Assembly (NCBI GenBank): GCA_021286855.1
Contig: JAJTBO010000001.1
Coordinates: 62,001-126,000, forward strand
Length of the DNA stretch: 64,000 nucleotides
DNA from: Hyphomicrobiales bacterium
GTDB lineage: Bacteria > Pseudomonadota > Alphaproteobacteria > Rhizobiales > Ancalomicrobiaceae
Reading direction: 5' to 3'
Shown here: positions 17,069 through 28,489 of the stretch, piece by piece
How the letters are laid out: every line of letters starts with the position of its first letter
How positions within the stretch are numbered: the first letter of the stretch is position 1
Position numbers and translations under genes: made by a program
The notes under the pieces: model-generated
Database searches by the model: none
The model's input: only the letters and a program-made list of their open reading frames with translations
Told to the model about the DNA's origin: nothing

Positions 17069-18424
17069 ATGCCGAACCTTCGCCCGACCGGCCCCGCCGC
17101 CAAGTTTCTCGCGCGGGTCGGCACCGTGTCCGGCTTCACCATGATCTCGCGCGTCACCGGCTTCCTGCGCGACGTGGTGCTCGCCTGGGTGATCGGCGCC
17201 GGACCGCTCGCCGACGCCTTCTTCGTGGCGCTGCGCATCCCCAACCACTTCCGCGCGCTCTTCGCCGAGGGCGCCTTCAACGCCGCCTTCGTTCCGACCT
17301 ATGCCGGCATCCTCGAACGCGACGGCGTCGACCGGGCGATGCGCTTCGCCGCCCACGTGCTCGGCGCGCTGATCCTCGTCCAGATCGCGGTGCTCGCCGC
17401 CGCCGAGCTCTGGACCGGCGGCCTGCTCGCGCTGATCGCGCCGGGCTTCGCCAAGGACGCCGCGCTCGGCGATCTCACCGTACGGCTGACCCGCGTCACC
17501 TTTCCCTATCTCCTCTTCGTCACCCTGGTGACGGTGTGGGGGGCGGTGCTCAACGCCCATCATCGCTACGCGGCGGCGGCCGGCGCGCCGGTCCTGTTCA
17601 ATCTGGCGATCGTCGCCGGCGTCTTCGCGGCTGTTCCCTTCGCCGCCGGTTCCGCCGAAGCGCCGGTCTGGGGCGCGGCGATCGGCGTGACGGTCGCGGG
17701 CGTCGCCGAACTCCTCCTGCTCGTCTGGGCGATGCGACCGGCGGGGCTTTCCCTGAAGCCGGCGCGGCCGGTCCTCGACGGCGAGGTGAAGACCTTCCTG
17801 AAACGCCTCGGACCCGCGACGATCGGCTCCGGCGCGGCCCAGATCGCCATGTTCGTCGACACCATCCTGGCGAGCGCGCTGCCCTTCGGCGCGGTCTCGG
17901 CGCTCTACTACGCCGATCGGCTCTACCAGTTGCCGATCGGCGTGATCGCCATCGCCATCGGCACGGTGCTCCTGCCCGAACTCTCCCGCCGTTTCGCCGC
18001 CGGCGACGACGCCGGCGCGCGCCGCGCCCAGAAACGTGCGGTGTTCTGGTCGATCGTTCTGACCGCCCCCTTCGTCGTCGCCTTCCTGGCCTTCCCCGAC
18101 CTGCTGGTCCGCCTCGCCTTCGCCCGCGGCGCCTTCGACGAGACCGCGGCGCTGCGCGCCGGCGCGACGCTGCAGGCCTATGGCGTCGGCCTTCTCGCCA
18201 TCGTGCTGCTGCGCTCGGTGGTGCCCGGCTTCCACGCCCGCGGCGACACCCGCACGCCGATGTGGGTGGCGATCTTCGGCATCGCCGTCAACGTCGCGCT
18301 GAAGTTCGTCCTCTCCGACCGGTTCGACGTCGCCGGCCTCGCCTTCGCCACCTCGGTCGGGGCCTGGGTCAATCTGATCACGCTCACCATCCTCGATCGC
18401 CGCCGCGCCGCCGCTTCCCCCTGA
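17069..18424 (+). CDS. murJ: Lipid II flippase MurJ (MviN)
   Basis: 451 residues from the ATG at 17069; no clear RBS. MATE-like membrane protein with about 12-14 helices and the MurJ start 'SGFTMISRVTGFLRDVVLAWVIGAGPLADAF' region (positions about 17-47), including the conserved R-x-x-G-x-x-R-D. It flips lipid-linked peptidoglycan precursor across the inner membrane. Slightly shorter than many homologs (about 510-530), lacking the last helices. Unlinked to its neighbours in function. Confidence 0.93.
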   Translation: MPNLRPTGPAAKFLARVGTVSGFTMISRVTGFLRDVVLAWVIGAGPLADAFFVALRIPNHFRALFAEGAFNAAFVPTYAGILERDGVDRAMRFAAHVLGALILVQIAVLAAAELWTGGLLALIAPGFAKDAALGDLTVRLTRVTFPYLLFVTLVTVWGAVLNAHHRYAAAAGAPVLFNLAIVAGVFAAVPFAAGSAEAPVWGAAIGVTVAGVAELLLLVWAMRPAGLSLKPARPVLDGEVKTFLKRLGPATIGSGAAQIAMFVDTILASALPFGAVSALYYADRLYQLPIGVIAIAIGTVLLPELSRRFAAGDDAGARRAQKRAVFWSIVLTAPFVVAFLAFPDLLVRLAFARGAFDETAALRAGATLQAYGVGLLAIVLLRSVVPGFHARGDTRTPMWVAIFGIAVNVALKFVLSDRFDVAGLAFATSVGAWVNLITLTILDRRRAAASP

Positions 18425-18498
18425 ACGGGGGCTTGCGACTTCCTTGCGCGCGCGCGACAGTGCTCGAACCCCCATGGGTTGGGGAAGGGAGGCTGCGC

Positions 18499-19410
18499 TT
18501 GCGCGCCGATGCGTCCATCCTGTCGACGGCCTTCCGCTATTTCCTGGCGGTCGCCGACGCCGGTTCGATCCGCGCCGCCGCGCGCGAGCTGAACATCGTC
18601 TCCTCCGCCGTCAACCGACAGATCCTGTTGCTCGAGGAGAACCTCGGCATCCGCCTGTTCGATCGGGTCGGACGCGGCCTGCGGCTCTCGGAGGCGGGCG
18701 CCCTGCTCGCCCGGCAGGTGCGCGAGACGCTCGATCGTTTCGACGACGTCGTCTCCGAGCTCGACACGCTGCGGGGCCTCAAACGGGGCCGCATCCGCAT
18801 CGCTTCGGTCGAGAGCCTCGCGGTCGAGCGCGTCCCCGACCTCCTCGCCGAGTTCTGGCGTCGCCATCCCGGCATCGAGGTGGTGCTCACCCTCGCCGGC
18901 GCGGAAGAAGTGACGCGGCTCGTCGACGAGGGCCGCGCCGACGTTGGTTTCGCCTTCTCCACCCATCCGCTGGAGGGACTGCGCCTCGTCCACGAGGAGG
19001 CCCATCGCATCGGCGCGCTGATGGCCGCCGATCACCCGCTCGCCGAGCAGGACGATCTCGCCTTCGCCGACCTTCTCGGCCGACCGCTGATCCTGCCGGC
19101 GCGCGGCATGTCGCTGCGCGCCGCCCTCGAGACCCTGCTCGATCCGGTGCGCCGCGATCTCCAGGTGCGGGCGGAAGTGAACTCGCTGCGGTTGATGTCC
19201 GCCCTGGTGCGCCGCACCGCCTCGATCGGCTTCCTCACCCGCGTCGGCATCGAGCGCGAGCTGCGCGACGGCGAACTGGTCTGGAAACCGCTCGCCGACG
19301 CCGCCCTGCCGGCCGATCGACTGATGGTCGTCTCCCGCATCGGCGTGATCCCGAGCCTCGCCGTCGCCGCCTTCACCGATCTCGTCGAGGAGCGGTGGAG
19401 GCTTCCGTAG
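18499..19410 (+). CDS. LysR-type transcriptional regulator, probably of the purine genes downstream
   Basis: 303 residues with a TTG start at 18499, chosen because 'GGGAAGGGA' lies about 9 bases ahead and no in-frame ATG fits. N-terminal HTH (about 6-65; 'GSIRAAARELNIVSSAVNRQI') and a periplasmic-binding-like effector domain (about 95-295). It stands immediately ahead of hiuH-xdhABC on the same strand, so control of purine catabolism is likely. The effector is unknown; urate or xanthine would be candidates. Confidence 0.85.
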   Translation: MRADASILSTAFRYFLAVADAGSIRAAARELNIVSSAVNRQILLLEENLGIRLFDRVGRGLRLSEAGALLARQVRETLDRFDDVVSELDTLRGLKRGRIRIASVESLAVERVPDLLAEFWRRHPGIEVVLTLAGAEEVTRLVDEGRADVGFAFSTHPLEGLRLVHEEAHRIGALMAADHPLAEQDDLAFADLLGRPLILPARGMSLRAALETLLDPVRRDLQVRAEVNSLRLMSALVRRTASIGFLTRVGIERELRDGELVWKPLADAALPADRLMVVSRIGVIPSLAVAAFTDLVEERWRLP

Positions 19411-19517
19411 CGGAATTTTGCTCGAGCCGCGGGCAGGGGCGAGCGGCCTTGCATGAAATGCCGGCCGGCGCGACAATCGATGCCGAAAAGTGATCCGATT
19501 GATCGAAATTCTCCGCT

Positions 19518-19527
19518 CGTTCGAACG
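19518..19527. promoter_or_regulatory. Palindrome in the hiuH promoter region, possible operator
   Basis: CGTTCGAACG is a perfect 10 bp palindrome about 80 bp before hiuH, in the 199 bp gap after the LysR gene. It could be part of a LysR site, but short palindromes arise by chance in such sequence. Confidence 0.2.
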
Positions 19528-19609
19528 ATCCGTTTTCCGCATTCTCTCTGCGAAGGCCACCGAGGCGACCGAATCGGAGCGATGCGTCGTGTCGTCGGCC
19601 GGAGGGACC

Positions 19610-19966
19610 ATGGGTAGACTGACCACGCACGTGCTCGACACCTCGACCGGCCTTCCGGCCGCAGATCTCTCGATCCTCCTCTGGGCGATCGGCGCGGATG
19701 GCGAACGCAACCTTCTGAAGGAGGCGCGCACCAACGCCGACGGTCGGGTCGATGCGCCGCTGCTCGAGGGCGAGAGCTTCACGCCCGGCTTCTACGAGCT
19801 GACCTTCCGCGTCGGCTCCTATTTCTGGGCGCGCGGCGTCGATCTGCCCGATCCCGCCTTCCTCGACGAGATCCCCCTGCGCTTCGGCGTCGCCGACGCC
19901 GATCGCCATCTCCACGTCCCTCTGCTGGTGTCGCCCTACGGCTACTCCACCTATCGCGGGAGCTGA
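19610..19966 (+). CDS. hiuH: 5-hydroxyisourate hydrolase (transthyretin-like)
   Basis: 118 residues from the ATG at 19610, which follows 'GGAGGG'; an upstream in-frame ATG at 19490 lacks an RBS. It has the HIUase signature: '[11 protein letters not shown]' near the N-terminus, an Arg/Asn-containing central loop ('RTNADGR'), '[11 protein letters not shown]' and the C-terminal tetrapeptide Y-R-G-S that distinguishes HIUase from transthyretin. It hydrolyses 5-hydroxyisourate to OHCU, the step between PuuD and UraD. xdhA starts 3 bp after its stop. Confidence 0.95.
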   Translation: MGRLTTHVLDTSTGLPAADLSILLWAIGADGERNLLKEARTNADGRVDAPLLEGESFTPGFYELTFRVGSYFWARGVDLPDPAFLDEIPLRFGVADADRHLHVPLLVSPYGYSTYRGS

Positions 19967-19969
19967 ACC

Positions 19970-21454
19970 ATGCGCGAGGCGATCCGGTATCTCTCGCGCG
20001 GACGCCTCGTCGAACTGCGCGACGTCGCGCCGACCGAGATGTTGCTCGATCACCTGCGCCTACGCCTCGGCCGCACCGGGACCAAGGAGGGCTGCGGCGA
20101 GGGCGACTGCGGCGCCTGCACGGTGGCGCTCGGCCGGCTCGAAGACGGCCGCATGGTCTACGAGCCGATCTGCGCCTGCATCCGTCCGACCGCCACCATC
20201 GACGGCTGCGAGCTGGTGACGATCGAGGATCTCGCCGCCGAAGGCGCGCTGCACCCGATCCAGGAGGCGTTGGTGCGCCACCACGGCGCGCAATGCGGCT
20301 TCTGCACCCCCGGCATCGTCATGAGCCTGTTCACGCTCTGGGCGAACGAGGGCGAGGTCGACCGCGAGGCGGTGCTCGATCGGCTCGCCGGCAACCTCTG
20401 CCGCTGCACCGGCTATCGCCCGATCGTCGACGCCGCGCTGGAGGCCTGCGACGCCCGCGCCGACGCTCGGCCGCCGGTCCCCTTCGCCGCCCGGGCGGGC
20501 GCGAGCGCCGAAGCTCTCGCCGCGCTCGCCGCCGATGACGACGATCTCTTTCTCGGCGACGAGACCCGCTTCTTCGCCGCCCCGCGCCGGATGGAGACGC
20601 TTCTCGCCCTCGCCGGGGCCTTCCCCGATGCGACCCTCCTCGCCGGAGCCACCGACGTCGGCTTGTGGGTGACCAAGCAGGGCCGCGATCTCGCCCGGGT
20701 GATCCATCTCGGCCGGGTCGAGGGGCTCGACGCGATCGAGGAAGACGGCGACGCGATCACCCTCGGCGCGACGGTGAGCCTGGAGCGCGCCGGCCATGCC
20801 CTCGGCCGGCTCGATCCGGACGTCGCCGAGGTCTTTCGCCGCATCGGCGGCGCGCAGGTCCGCGCCTCCGGCACGATCGGCGGCAACATCGCCAACGGCT
20901 CGCCGATCGGCGACACGCCGCCCATGTTGATCGCCCTCGACGCCAGCCTCGAATTGGTCGGAGGCGACCGCGTCCGCCATGTCGCGCTGGAGGACTTCTT
21001 CCTCGACTACGGCCGCCAGGACCGCGCCCCGGGTGAGATCCTGACCCGCATCCGCGTGCCGCGGCTCGGCCCCGGCCAGGCCTTCCGCGCCTACAAGATC
21101 GCCAAGCGGCACGATCAGGACATCTCCACCCTGCTCGCCGCGATTCGCCTGACCATCGCCGATCGCCGCATCGTCGAGGCGCGCATCGCCTTCGGCGGCA
21201 TGGCGGGCACGCCGCGCCGGGCGCTCGGCGCCGAGGCGGCCCTGGTCGGCGCCTCGCTCGACGAGGCGGCGAGCTGGCGCGCCGCGCTCGAGGATCTGCG
21301 CGCCGACTTCACGCCGCTCTCCGATCTGCGCGGCGCGGCCGACTATCGCACCGAGGTCTCCGTCGCCCTGCTCGGCAAGGCGCTCGCCGAGATCGCCGGC
21401 ACCGAAAGCGGCAAGACCCGCATCCGACCGCGGCGCGAGGAGGCCGGCCGATGA
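19970..21454 (+). CDS. xdhA: Xanthine dehydrogenase small subunit (2Fe-2S and FAD)
   Basis: 494 residues. The N-terminal ferredoxin-like domain has Cys42/Cys47/Cys50 in 'GCGEGDCGAC'; a second 2Fe-2S domain has Cys109/Cys112 ('CGFC') and Cys144/Cys146 ('CRC'). A FAD-binding domain (about 190-370; 'LLAGATDVGLWVTK') and a CO-dehydrogenase-like C-terminal domain follow. It takes electrons from the molybdenum centre in XdhB to NAD+. Its last 4 bases overlap the xdhB start (ATGA). Confidence 0.96.
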   Translation: MREAIRYLSRGRLVELRDVAPTEMLLDHLRLRLGRTGTKEGCGEGDCGACTVALGRLEDGRMVYEPICACIRPTATIDGCELVTIEDLAAEGALHPIQEALVRHHGAQCGFCTPGIVMSLFTLWANEGEVDREAVLDRLAGNLCRCTGYRPIVDAALEACDARADARPPVPFAARAGASAEALAALAADDDDLFLGDETRFFAAPRRMETLLALAGAFPDATLLAGATDVGLWVTKQGRDLARVIHLGRVEGLDAIEEDGDAITLGATVSLERAGHALGRLDPDVAEVFRRIGGAQVRASGTIGGNIANGSPIGDTPPMLIALDASLELVGGDRVRHVALEDFFLDYGRQDRAPGEILTRIRVPRLGPGQAFRAYKIAKRHDQDISTLLAAIRLTIADRRIVEARIAFGGMAGTPRRALGAEAALVGASLDEAASWRAALEDLRADFTPLSDLRGAADYRTEVSVALLGKALAEIAGTESGKTRIRPRREEAGR

Positions 21455-23814
21455 GCGAGACCGTCGCCCCCGCCATCGCCACCGCCCAGGGCCAGGCCCA
21501 GGTCGGCCGCCCCGTCGTCCACGAATCGTCGCTGCGCCATGTCACCGGCTCGGCCCCCTACATCGACGATCTGCGCGAACCGGCCGGCACGCTGCACGTC
21601 GCGCCGGGCTGGTGCCGCGAGGCGGCGCGCGGACGGATCCGCGCCGTCGATCTCGCCGCCGTGCGCGCCCATCCCGGCGTCGTCGCGGTGCTCACCGCCG
21701 CCGACGTGCCGGGCATCAACGACTGTTCGCCCTCGGTCGGCGGCGATCCGGTCTTCGCCGACGAGAGCATCCGCTTCCACGGACAGGTCGTCTTCGCGGT
21801 CGTCGCCGAGACCCGCGCGAGCGCCCGCGCCGCCGCGCGCCTCGCCCGTTTCGACGTCGAGGTCGAGCGCCCCGCCGTCACCGTCGCCGACGCGGTCGAT
21901 CGCGACAGCGACGTCCTGCCCCCCTACGAGTTCGTCAAGGGCGACGCCGAGGCGGCGATCGCCGCCGCGCCGCATCGCCTCGCCGAGAGCGTCTTCGTCG
22001 GCGGTCAGGAGCACTTCTATCTGGAGACCCAGATCGCCTTCGCCGAACCGCTCGACGGCGGCGAGATCCGCATCGTCTCCTCGACCCAGCATCCGACCGA
22101 GGTCTCCCACGTCGCCGCCCGCGTCCTCGCTCTGCCCGAGGCGATGACGCCGTGCGAATGCCGGCGCATGGGCGGCGGCTTCGGCGGCAAGGAGAGCCAG
22201 GCGACGCAATGGGCGGTGATCGCCGCGCTCGCCGCCCGCCTCACCGGTCGGCCGGCGAAACTGCGCCTCGACCGCGACGACGACATGATCATGACCGGCA
22301 AGCGGCACGACATGCGCGTCGACTGGCGCGCCGGCTTCGACGACGCCGGCCGGGTCGCCGCCGTCGACGTCTGCTTCCTCGCCCGCTGCGGCCATTCCGC
22401 CGATCTGTCGCAGGGCGTCGTCGACCGCACGCTGTTCCACGCCGACAACGCCTACGACTATCCCGCCGCCGCCGTGCGGTCGCGGCGTCTACTGACCGAT
22501 ACGGTCTCCAACACCGCCTTCCGCGGCTTCGGCGGTCCGCAGGGCGTCGCCTTCGCCGAACGCCTGATGGACGCGATCGCGATCCGGCTCGACCGCGACC
22601 CGCTCGACGTCCGCTACGCCAACCTCTACCCCGATCACGACGCGCCGACGCACGGGGCGACGCCCTACGGCCAGAGCGTCGACGACGGCGTCCTCGGCCG
22701 CCTGATGCGCGAGCTCGAGCGGACCTCGTCCTATCGCGCCCGCGTCGAGGAGATCGACGCTTTCAATCTCACGAGCCCGTTCCTGCGGCGCGGCATCGCC
22801 CTGACCCCGGTCAAGTTCGGCATCTCCTTCACCCTGATGCACCTCAATCAGGCCGGCGCGCTGGTCCACGTCTACGCCGACGGTTCGGTCGCGGTGAACC
22901 ACGGCGGCACCGAGATGGGGCAGGGGCTCAACACCAAGATCCTACAGATCGTCGCCGACGTCTTCGGCCTGCCGCTCGGCCGCGTCCGCATCGCCGCCAC
23001 CTCGACCGCCAAGGTGCCCAACACCGCTCCGACCGCGGCGTCCTCCGGTTCGGATCTGAACGGCATGGCGGCGCTGAACGCGGCTTCGGCGATCCGCGAA
23101 CGCCTCGCCGTCACCGCCGCCGGCCTCCTCGGCTGCGCCGTCGCCGAGGTTCGCTTCGCCGGCGGCCGCGTCCACGGACCCGACCGCAGCTTCTCCTTCG
23201 CCGACGTCGCTCGTCAGGCCCATCTCGCCCGCGTCTCGCTGTCGGCGACCGGCTTCTACGCGACGCCGGACATCGTCTGGGATCGCGCCGCCGCTCACGG
23301 CCGCCCGTTCTTCTACTTCGCGCAAGGGGCCGCCTGCGCGGAGGTGTTGCTCGACACCCTGACCGGCGAGATGCGGGTCGTTCGGGTCGACCTGCTGCAC
23401 GACGTCGGCCGCTCGCTCAATCCGGCGATCGACCTCGGTCAGATCGAGGGCGCCTTCATCCAGGGCATGGGTTGGCTGACCAGCGAGGAACTGGTCTTCG
23501 ACGCCGCCGGTCGGCTGAAGACCCACGCGCCCTCGACCTACAAGATCCCCACCGCCCGCGACACGCCGGCCGACTTCCGCGTCCGCCTGTGGGAGGGCGG
23601 CGGCGCGGCGGCCGAGACCGTGCACCATTCGAAGGCGGTCGGCGAACCGCCGTTGATGCTGGCTCTGTCGGTCCATTCGGCGATCCTCCGAGCGCTCACG
23701 AGCCTCGCTCCCGGCCGACTGCCGCCGCTCGACCTGCCGGCCACGCCGCAGGCGATCGTCGCCGCGGTCCGGGCGTTGCGCCACCCCGCCGCCGATGCGG
23801 GAGGCGCGGCGTGA
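21451..23814 (+). CDS. xdhB: Xanthine dehydrogenase molybdopterin-binding subunit
   Basis: 787 residues. Molybdenum cofactor domains of the xanthine oxidase family, with 'MGGGFGGKE' binding the cofactor, 'AFRGFGGPQG' in the substrate region, and the catalytic Glu in 'VGEPPLML' near the C-terminus. It oxidises hypoxanthine to xanthine and xanthine to urate in the cytosol. Full family length. Overlaps xdhA by 4 bases upstream and xdhC by 4 bases downstream. Confidence 0.96.
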   Translation: MSETVAPAIATAQGQAQVGRPVVHESSLRHVTGSAPYIDDLREPAGTLHVAPGWCREAARGRIRAVDLAAVRAHPGVVAVLTAADVPGINDCSPSVGGDPVFADESIRFHGQVVFAVVAETRASARAAARLARFDVEVERPAVTVADAVDRDSDVLPPYEFVKGDAEAAIAAAPHRLAESVFVGGQEHFYLETQIAFAEPLDGGEIRIVSSTQHPTEVSHVAARVLALPEAMTPCECRRMGGGFGGKESQATQWAVIAALAARLTGRPAKLRLDRDDDMIMTGKRHDMRVDWRAGFDDAGRVAAVDVCFLARCGHSADLSQGVVDRTLFHADNAYDYPAAAVRSRRLLTDTVSNTAFRGFGGPQGVAFAERLMDAIAIRLDRDPLDVRYANLYPDHDAPTHGATPYGQSVDDGVLGRLMRELERTSSYRARVEEIDAFNLTSPFLRRGIALTPVKFGISFTLMHLNQAGALVHVYADGSVAVNHGGTEMGQGLNTKILQIVADVFGLPLGRVRIAATSTAKVPNTAPTAASSGSDLNGMAALNAASAIRERLAVTAAGLLGCAVAEVRFAGGRVHGPDRSFSFADVARQAHLARVSLSATGFYATPDIVWDRAAAHGRPFFYFAQGAACAEVLLDTLTGEMRVVRVDLLHDVGRSLNPAIDLGQIEGAFIQGMGWLTSEELVFDAAGRLKTHAPSTYKIPTARDTPADFRVRLWEGGGAAAETVHHSKAVGEPPLMLALSVHSAILRALTSLAPGRLPPLDLPATPQAIVAAVRALRHPAADAGGAA

Positions 23815-24796
23815 CGGGGGACTGGGCGCTCCTTCTCGCCGCGCTCGAAGAGCACGGGCGCGCCGTGCGCGTGAGCGTCGCCGCGCTCGAGGGCTCGGCC
23901 CCGCGCGAAGTCGGCGCGGCGATGGTCGTCCACCCCGATCTGGGCTTTCGCGGCACCGTCGGCGGCGGCGCGCTCGAGTGGCGCGCCCTGCGCCTCGCCG
24001 CCGCGGCGCTCGGCGCGCGCGACGCCGCCGTCTCGCTGCACGACGTGACGCTCGGTCCCGAGCTCGGCCAGTGCTGCGGCGGCCGCGTCACCCTGGCGAT
24101 CGAGGTCTTCGAGGCGAGCGACCTCGCCGCCGTCCGCGCTTTCGCCGCGCGCGAGGCCGAACGCCCCTTCGCCACCCTGGGCCGGAACGTCGGCGCCCGC
24201 CTCGACCGTGTCGTCCTCGACGCGCCGCCGGCGGCGATCGGCCTCGCGCCGGACGGCGCATTGATCGAGCGGTTCGGCGACGAGCGCCGGCCGCTCCTGC
24301 TCTTCGGCGCCGGCCATCTCGGCCGCGCTCTGGTCCTGGCGCTGGCGCCCTTGCCCTTTCGGCTCGACTGGATCGACGGCCGCGTCGACGCCTTCCCGGC
24401 GGCGCATCCGGCCAACGCTCATCCGCGCCGCTTCGCCGACCCGGTCGAGGCGGTCGCCGCCGCCCCCGCCGACGCCTTCGTCCTCGCCGTCACCCATGAC
24501 CACGGCCTCGACTTCGCGCTGCTCGACGCGGCCTTGCGGCGCGACGATCTCGGCTGGATCGGTTGCGTCGGCTCGAAAAGCAAGCGCGCTCGTTTCTCGA
24601 GCAAATTTCGCGAATTGAGGCATACGGACGCCGCGATCCGTCGTATGGTCATGCCGATCGGATCGGGTGGGCCGCGGTCGAAGACGCCGGCGGCGATCGC
24701 CGCGGCGGTGGCGGTGGAGCTCCTGATCGCCGACGAAGCGGTGCGGGACGTGCGGGCGCGACGGTCGACCTCGTCCCGAGCGAGTGGAGTGGCGGA

Positions 24797-24800
<4 letters not shown>
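23811..24800 (+). CDS. xdhC: Xanthine dehydrogenase accessory protein XdhC
   Basis: 329 residues with a GTG start overlapping the xdhB stop (GTGA). XdhC N-terminal domain with 'GSAPREVGAAMVV' and 'GGGALEWRAL', a C-C pair in 'GQCCGGRV', and a C-terminal Rossmann domain ('LLLFGAGHLGRAL'). It binds sulfurated molybdenum cofactor and inserts it into XdhB. Its stop codon overlaps the start of the ABC ATPase gene (ATGA), so enzyme and transporter genes form one coupled transcript. Confidence 0.93.
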
Positions 24801-26402
<1,602 letters not shown>

Positions 26403-26413
<11 letters not shown>

Positions 26414-27482
26414 ACTGGAGAAACGCGCCGAGCGCTCGAAGACGCTCGCCTGGGCGTCGCCGGTGATCGCGGTCCTGGCCACCATGGTGACCGGCGGGTT
26501 GATCTTCGCGGCGCTCGGCAAGCCGCCGCTCGCCGCGCTCTGGGTGTTCTTCGTCGAGCCCTTCGCGTCGCTGTGGAGCCTCGAGGAGCTGGTGGTCAAG
26601 GCGACGCCGCTGATCCTGATCGGCGTCGGCCTCTCGGTCGCCTATCGCGCCAATGTCTGGAACATCGGCGCGGAGGGGCAGTTGACCGCCGGCGCGCTGC
26701 TCGGCTCGACCGTGCCGATCCTTTTCAACGCCTGGAACACCCCGGCGACGCTCCTCGCCATGCTGGTCCTCGGCGCGATCGGCGGCATGCTCTGGGCGCT
26801 GATCCCGGCGGTCCTGAAGATCAAGGCCGGCGCCAACGAGATCCTGGTCTCCCTGATGCTCGTCTATGTCGCGCAGCTGCTGCTCGATTGGCTGGTGCGC
26901 GGCCCCTGGCGCGACCCGCACGGCTACAACTTCCCGAAGTCGGTCGCCTTCGAGAATTGGCAGACCATGCCGACCATCGGCGAGGGGCGGCTCAATCTCG
27001 GCATCTTCATCGCGGTGCTGATCGCCGTCGTGCTGGCGGTGGTGATGCGGCGCACCATCAAGGGCTACGAGGTCCGCGTCATGGGCGAGGCGCCGCGCGC
27101 CGGCCGCTTCGCCGGCTTCTCGGCCGATCGCATGGTGCTCTTCTCCTTCCTGCTCTCCGGCGGCCTCGCCGGCCTCGCCGGCGTGATCGAGGTCGCCTCC
27201 ACCGTCGGCCAGCTCCAGCCCAACATCTCGCCCGGCTACGGCTTCACCGCGATCATCGTCGCCTTCCTCGGCCGGCTCGATCCGGTCGGCGTGGTCATCG
27301 CGGCGCTGATGCTGGCGGCGAGCTATCTCGGCGGCGAGGCGGCGCAGATCGCGCTGGGCATCTCCGACAAGGCGGCGCGCGTCTTCCAGGGCGTCCTGTT
27401 GTTCTGGGTGCTCGCCTGCGACACGCTGATCCTCTATCGCCCCCGCCTCGTCCGGGGCCCGACCGCGGAAGCCGCCCGATGA
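26403..27482 (+). CDS. ABC transporter permease (BMP/nucleoside importer, subunit 1)
   Basis: 359 residues, about 9-10 membrane helices, branched-chain-type permease family (BPL_transp_2). Shows 'VAYRANVWNIGAEGQLTAGALLG' region (positions about 79-101) and 'INIGxEGQ'-like loop typical of NupB/YufP proteins. Overlaps the ATPase gene by 11 bases and the next permease by 4, which implies translational coupling and balanced synthesis. Forms the channel with the second permease. Confidence 0.92.
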
Positions 27483-28408
27483 CGATCGACGCCAGCGCCC
27501 TCCAGGCGGTCCTCCTCACCATCGTCACCGCTTCGACGCCGCTGCTTCTCGCAGCGCTCGGCGAGCTCGTCACCGAACGCGCCGGCGTCCTCAACCTCGG
27601 CGTCGAGGGCATGATGGTGATGGGCGCGGTCGCCGGCTTCGCCGTCGCGCTGACGACCGGCAATCCCTATCTCGGCGTCGTCGCGGCGGCGCTGGCGGGC
27701 GCGGCGCTGGCCGCGCCCTTCGGCTTCCTGACGCTCAATCTCGTCGCCAATCAGGTCGCGACCGGCCTCGCCCTGACCCTGCTCGGCCTCGGCCTCTCCG
27801 GCCTGATCGGCGAAGCCTTCGTCGGTCAGCCCGGTGTCCGCCTCGCCAAACTGCACATCCCCGGCCTCTCCGATCTGCCCTTCGTCGGGCCGCTCCTCTT
27901 CGGCCAGGATCTGCTCGTCTATCTGTCGATCGCTCTGGCGGTCGCGGTGTGGCGGTTCCTGTTCGCCAGCCGGGCCGGCCTCGTCCTGCGCGCCGTCGGC
28001 GACAACCACGCCTCCGCCCATGCGCTCGGCTATTCGGTGGTCCGGGTCCGTTGGGCGGCGGTGCTGTTCGGCGGCGCGTTGGCCGGCCTCGGCGGCGGCT
28101 ACCTGTCGCTCGCCTACACGCCGCAATGGATCGAGAACATGACGGCCGGACGCGGCTGGATCGCGCTCGCCCTGGTCGTCTTCTCGTCCTGGCGGCCGGG
28201 CCGTCTGGTGATCGGCGCCTATCTCTTCGGCGCGGTGACGATCCTCGGCTTCTTCGTCCAGGGCCTCGGCGTCGGCGTGCCGGCGCAGCTCCTCTCGGCG
28301 CTGCCCTATCTCGTCACCGTCGTCGCCCTCGTCGCGATCTCCCGCCGGCGGGGGCGCGGCGACGCCGCCCCGGCCTGTCTCGGCAAGTCTTTCGTGCCGG
28401 ATCGCTGA
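27479..28408 (+). CDS. ABC transporter permease (BMP/nucleoside importer, subunit 2)
   Basis: 309 residues, about 8-9 membrane helices. It has 'ERAGVLNLGVEGMMVMGAV' (about 33-51), the second-permease signature of NupC/YufQ-type importers. Starts with ATGA overlapping the previous stop. It ends 81 bp before the binding-protein gene. Confidence 0.92.
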   Translation: MTIDASALQAVLLTIVTASTPLLLAALGELVTERAGVLNLGVEGMMVMGAVAGFAVALTTGNPYLGVVAAALAGAALAAPFGFLTLNLVANQVATGLALTLLGLGLSGLIGEAFVGQPGVRLAKLHIPGLSDLPFVGPLLFGQDLLVYLSIALAVAVWRFLFASRAGLVLRAVGDNHASAHALGYSVVRVRWAAVLFGGALAGLGGGYLSLAYTPQWIENMTAGRGWIALALVVFSSWRPGRLVIGAYLFGAVTILGFFVQGLGVGVPAQLLSALPYLVTVVALVAISRRRGRGDAAPACLGKSFVPDR

Positions 28409-28489
28409 TTCCGTTTCGCGACGCCGCCGTTCGCGGTCGGCGGCGTCGCGGGAAAGTCCAGACCGCCCCTTCGGATGGAGGAAGTCCCC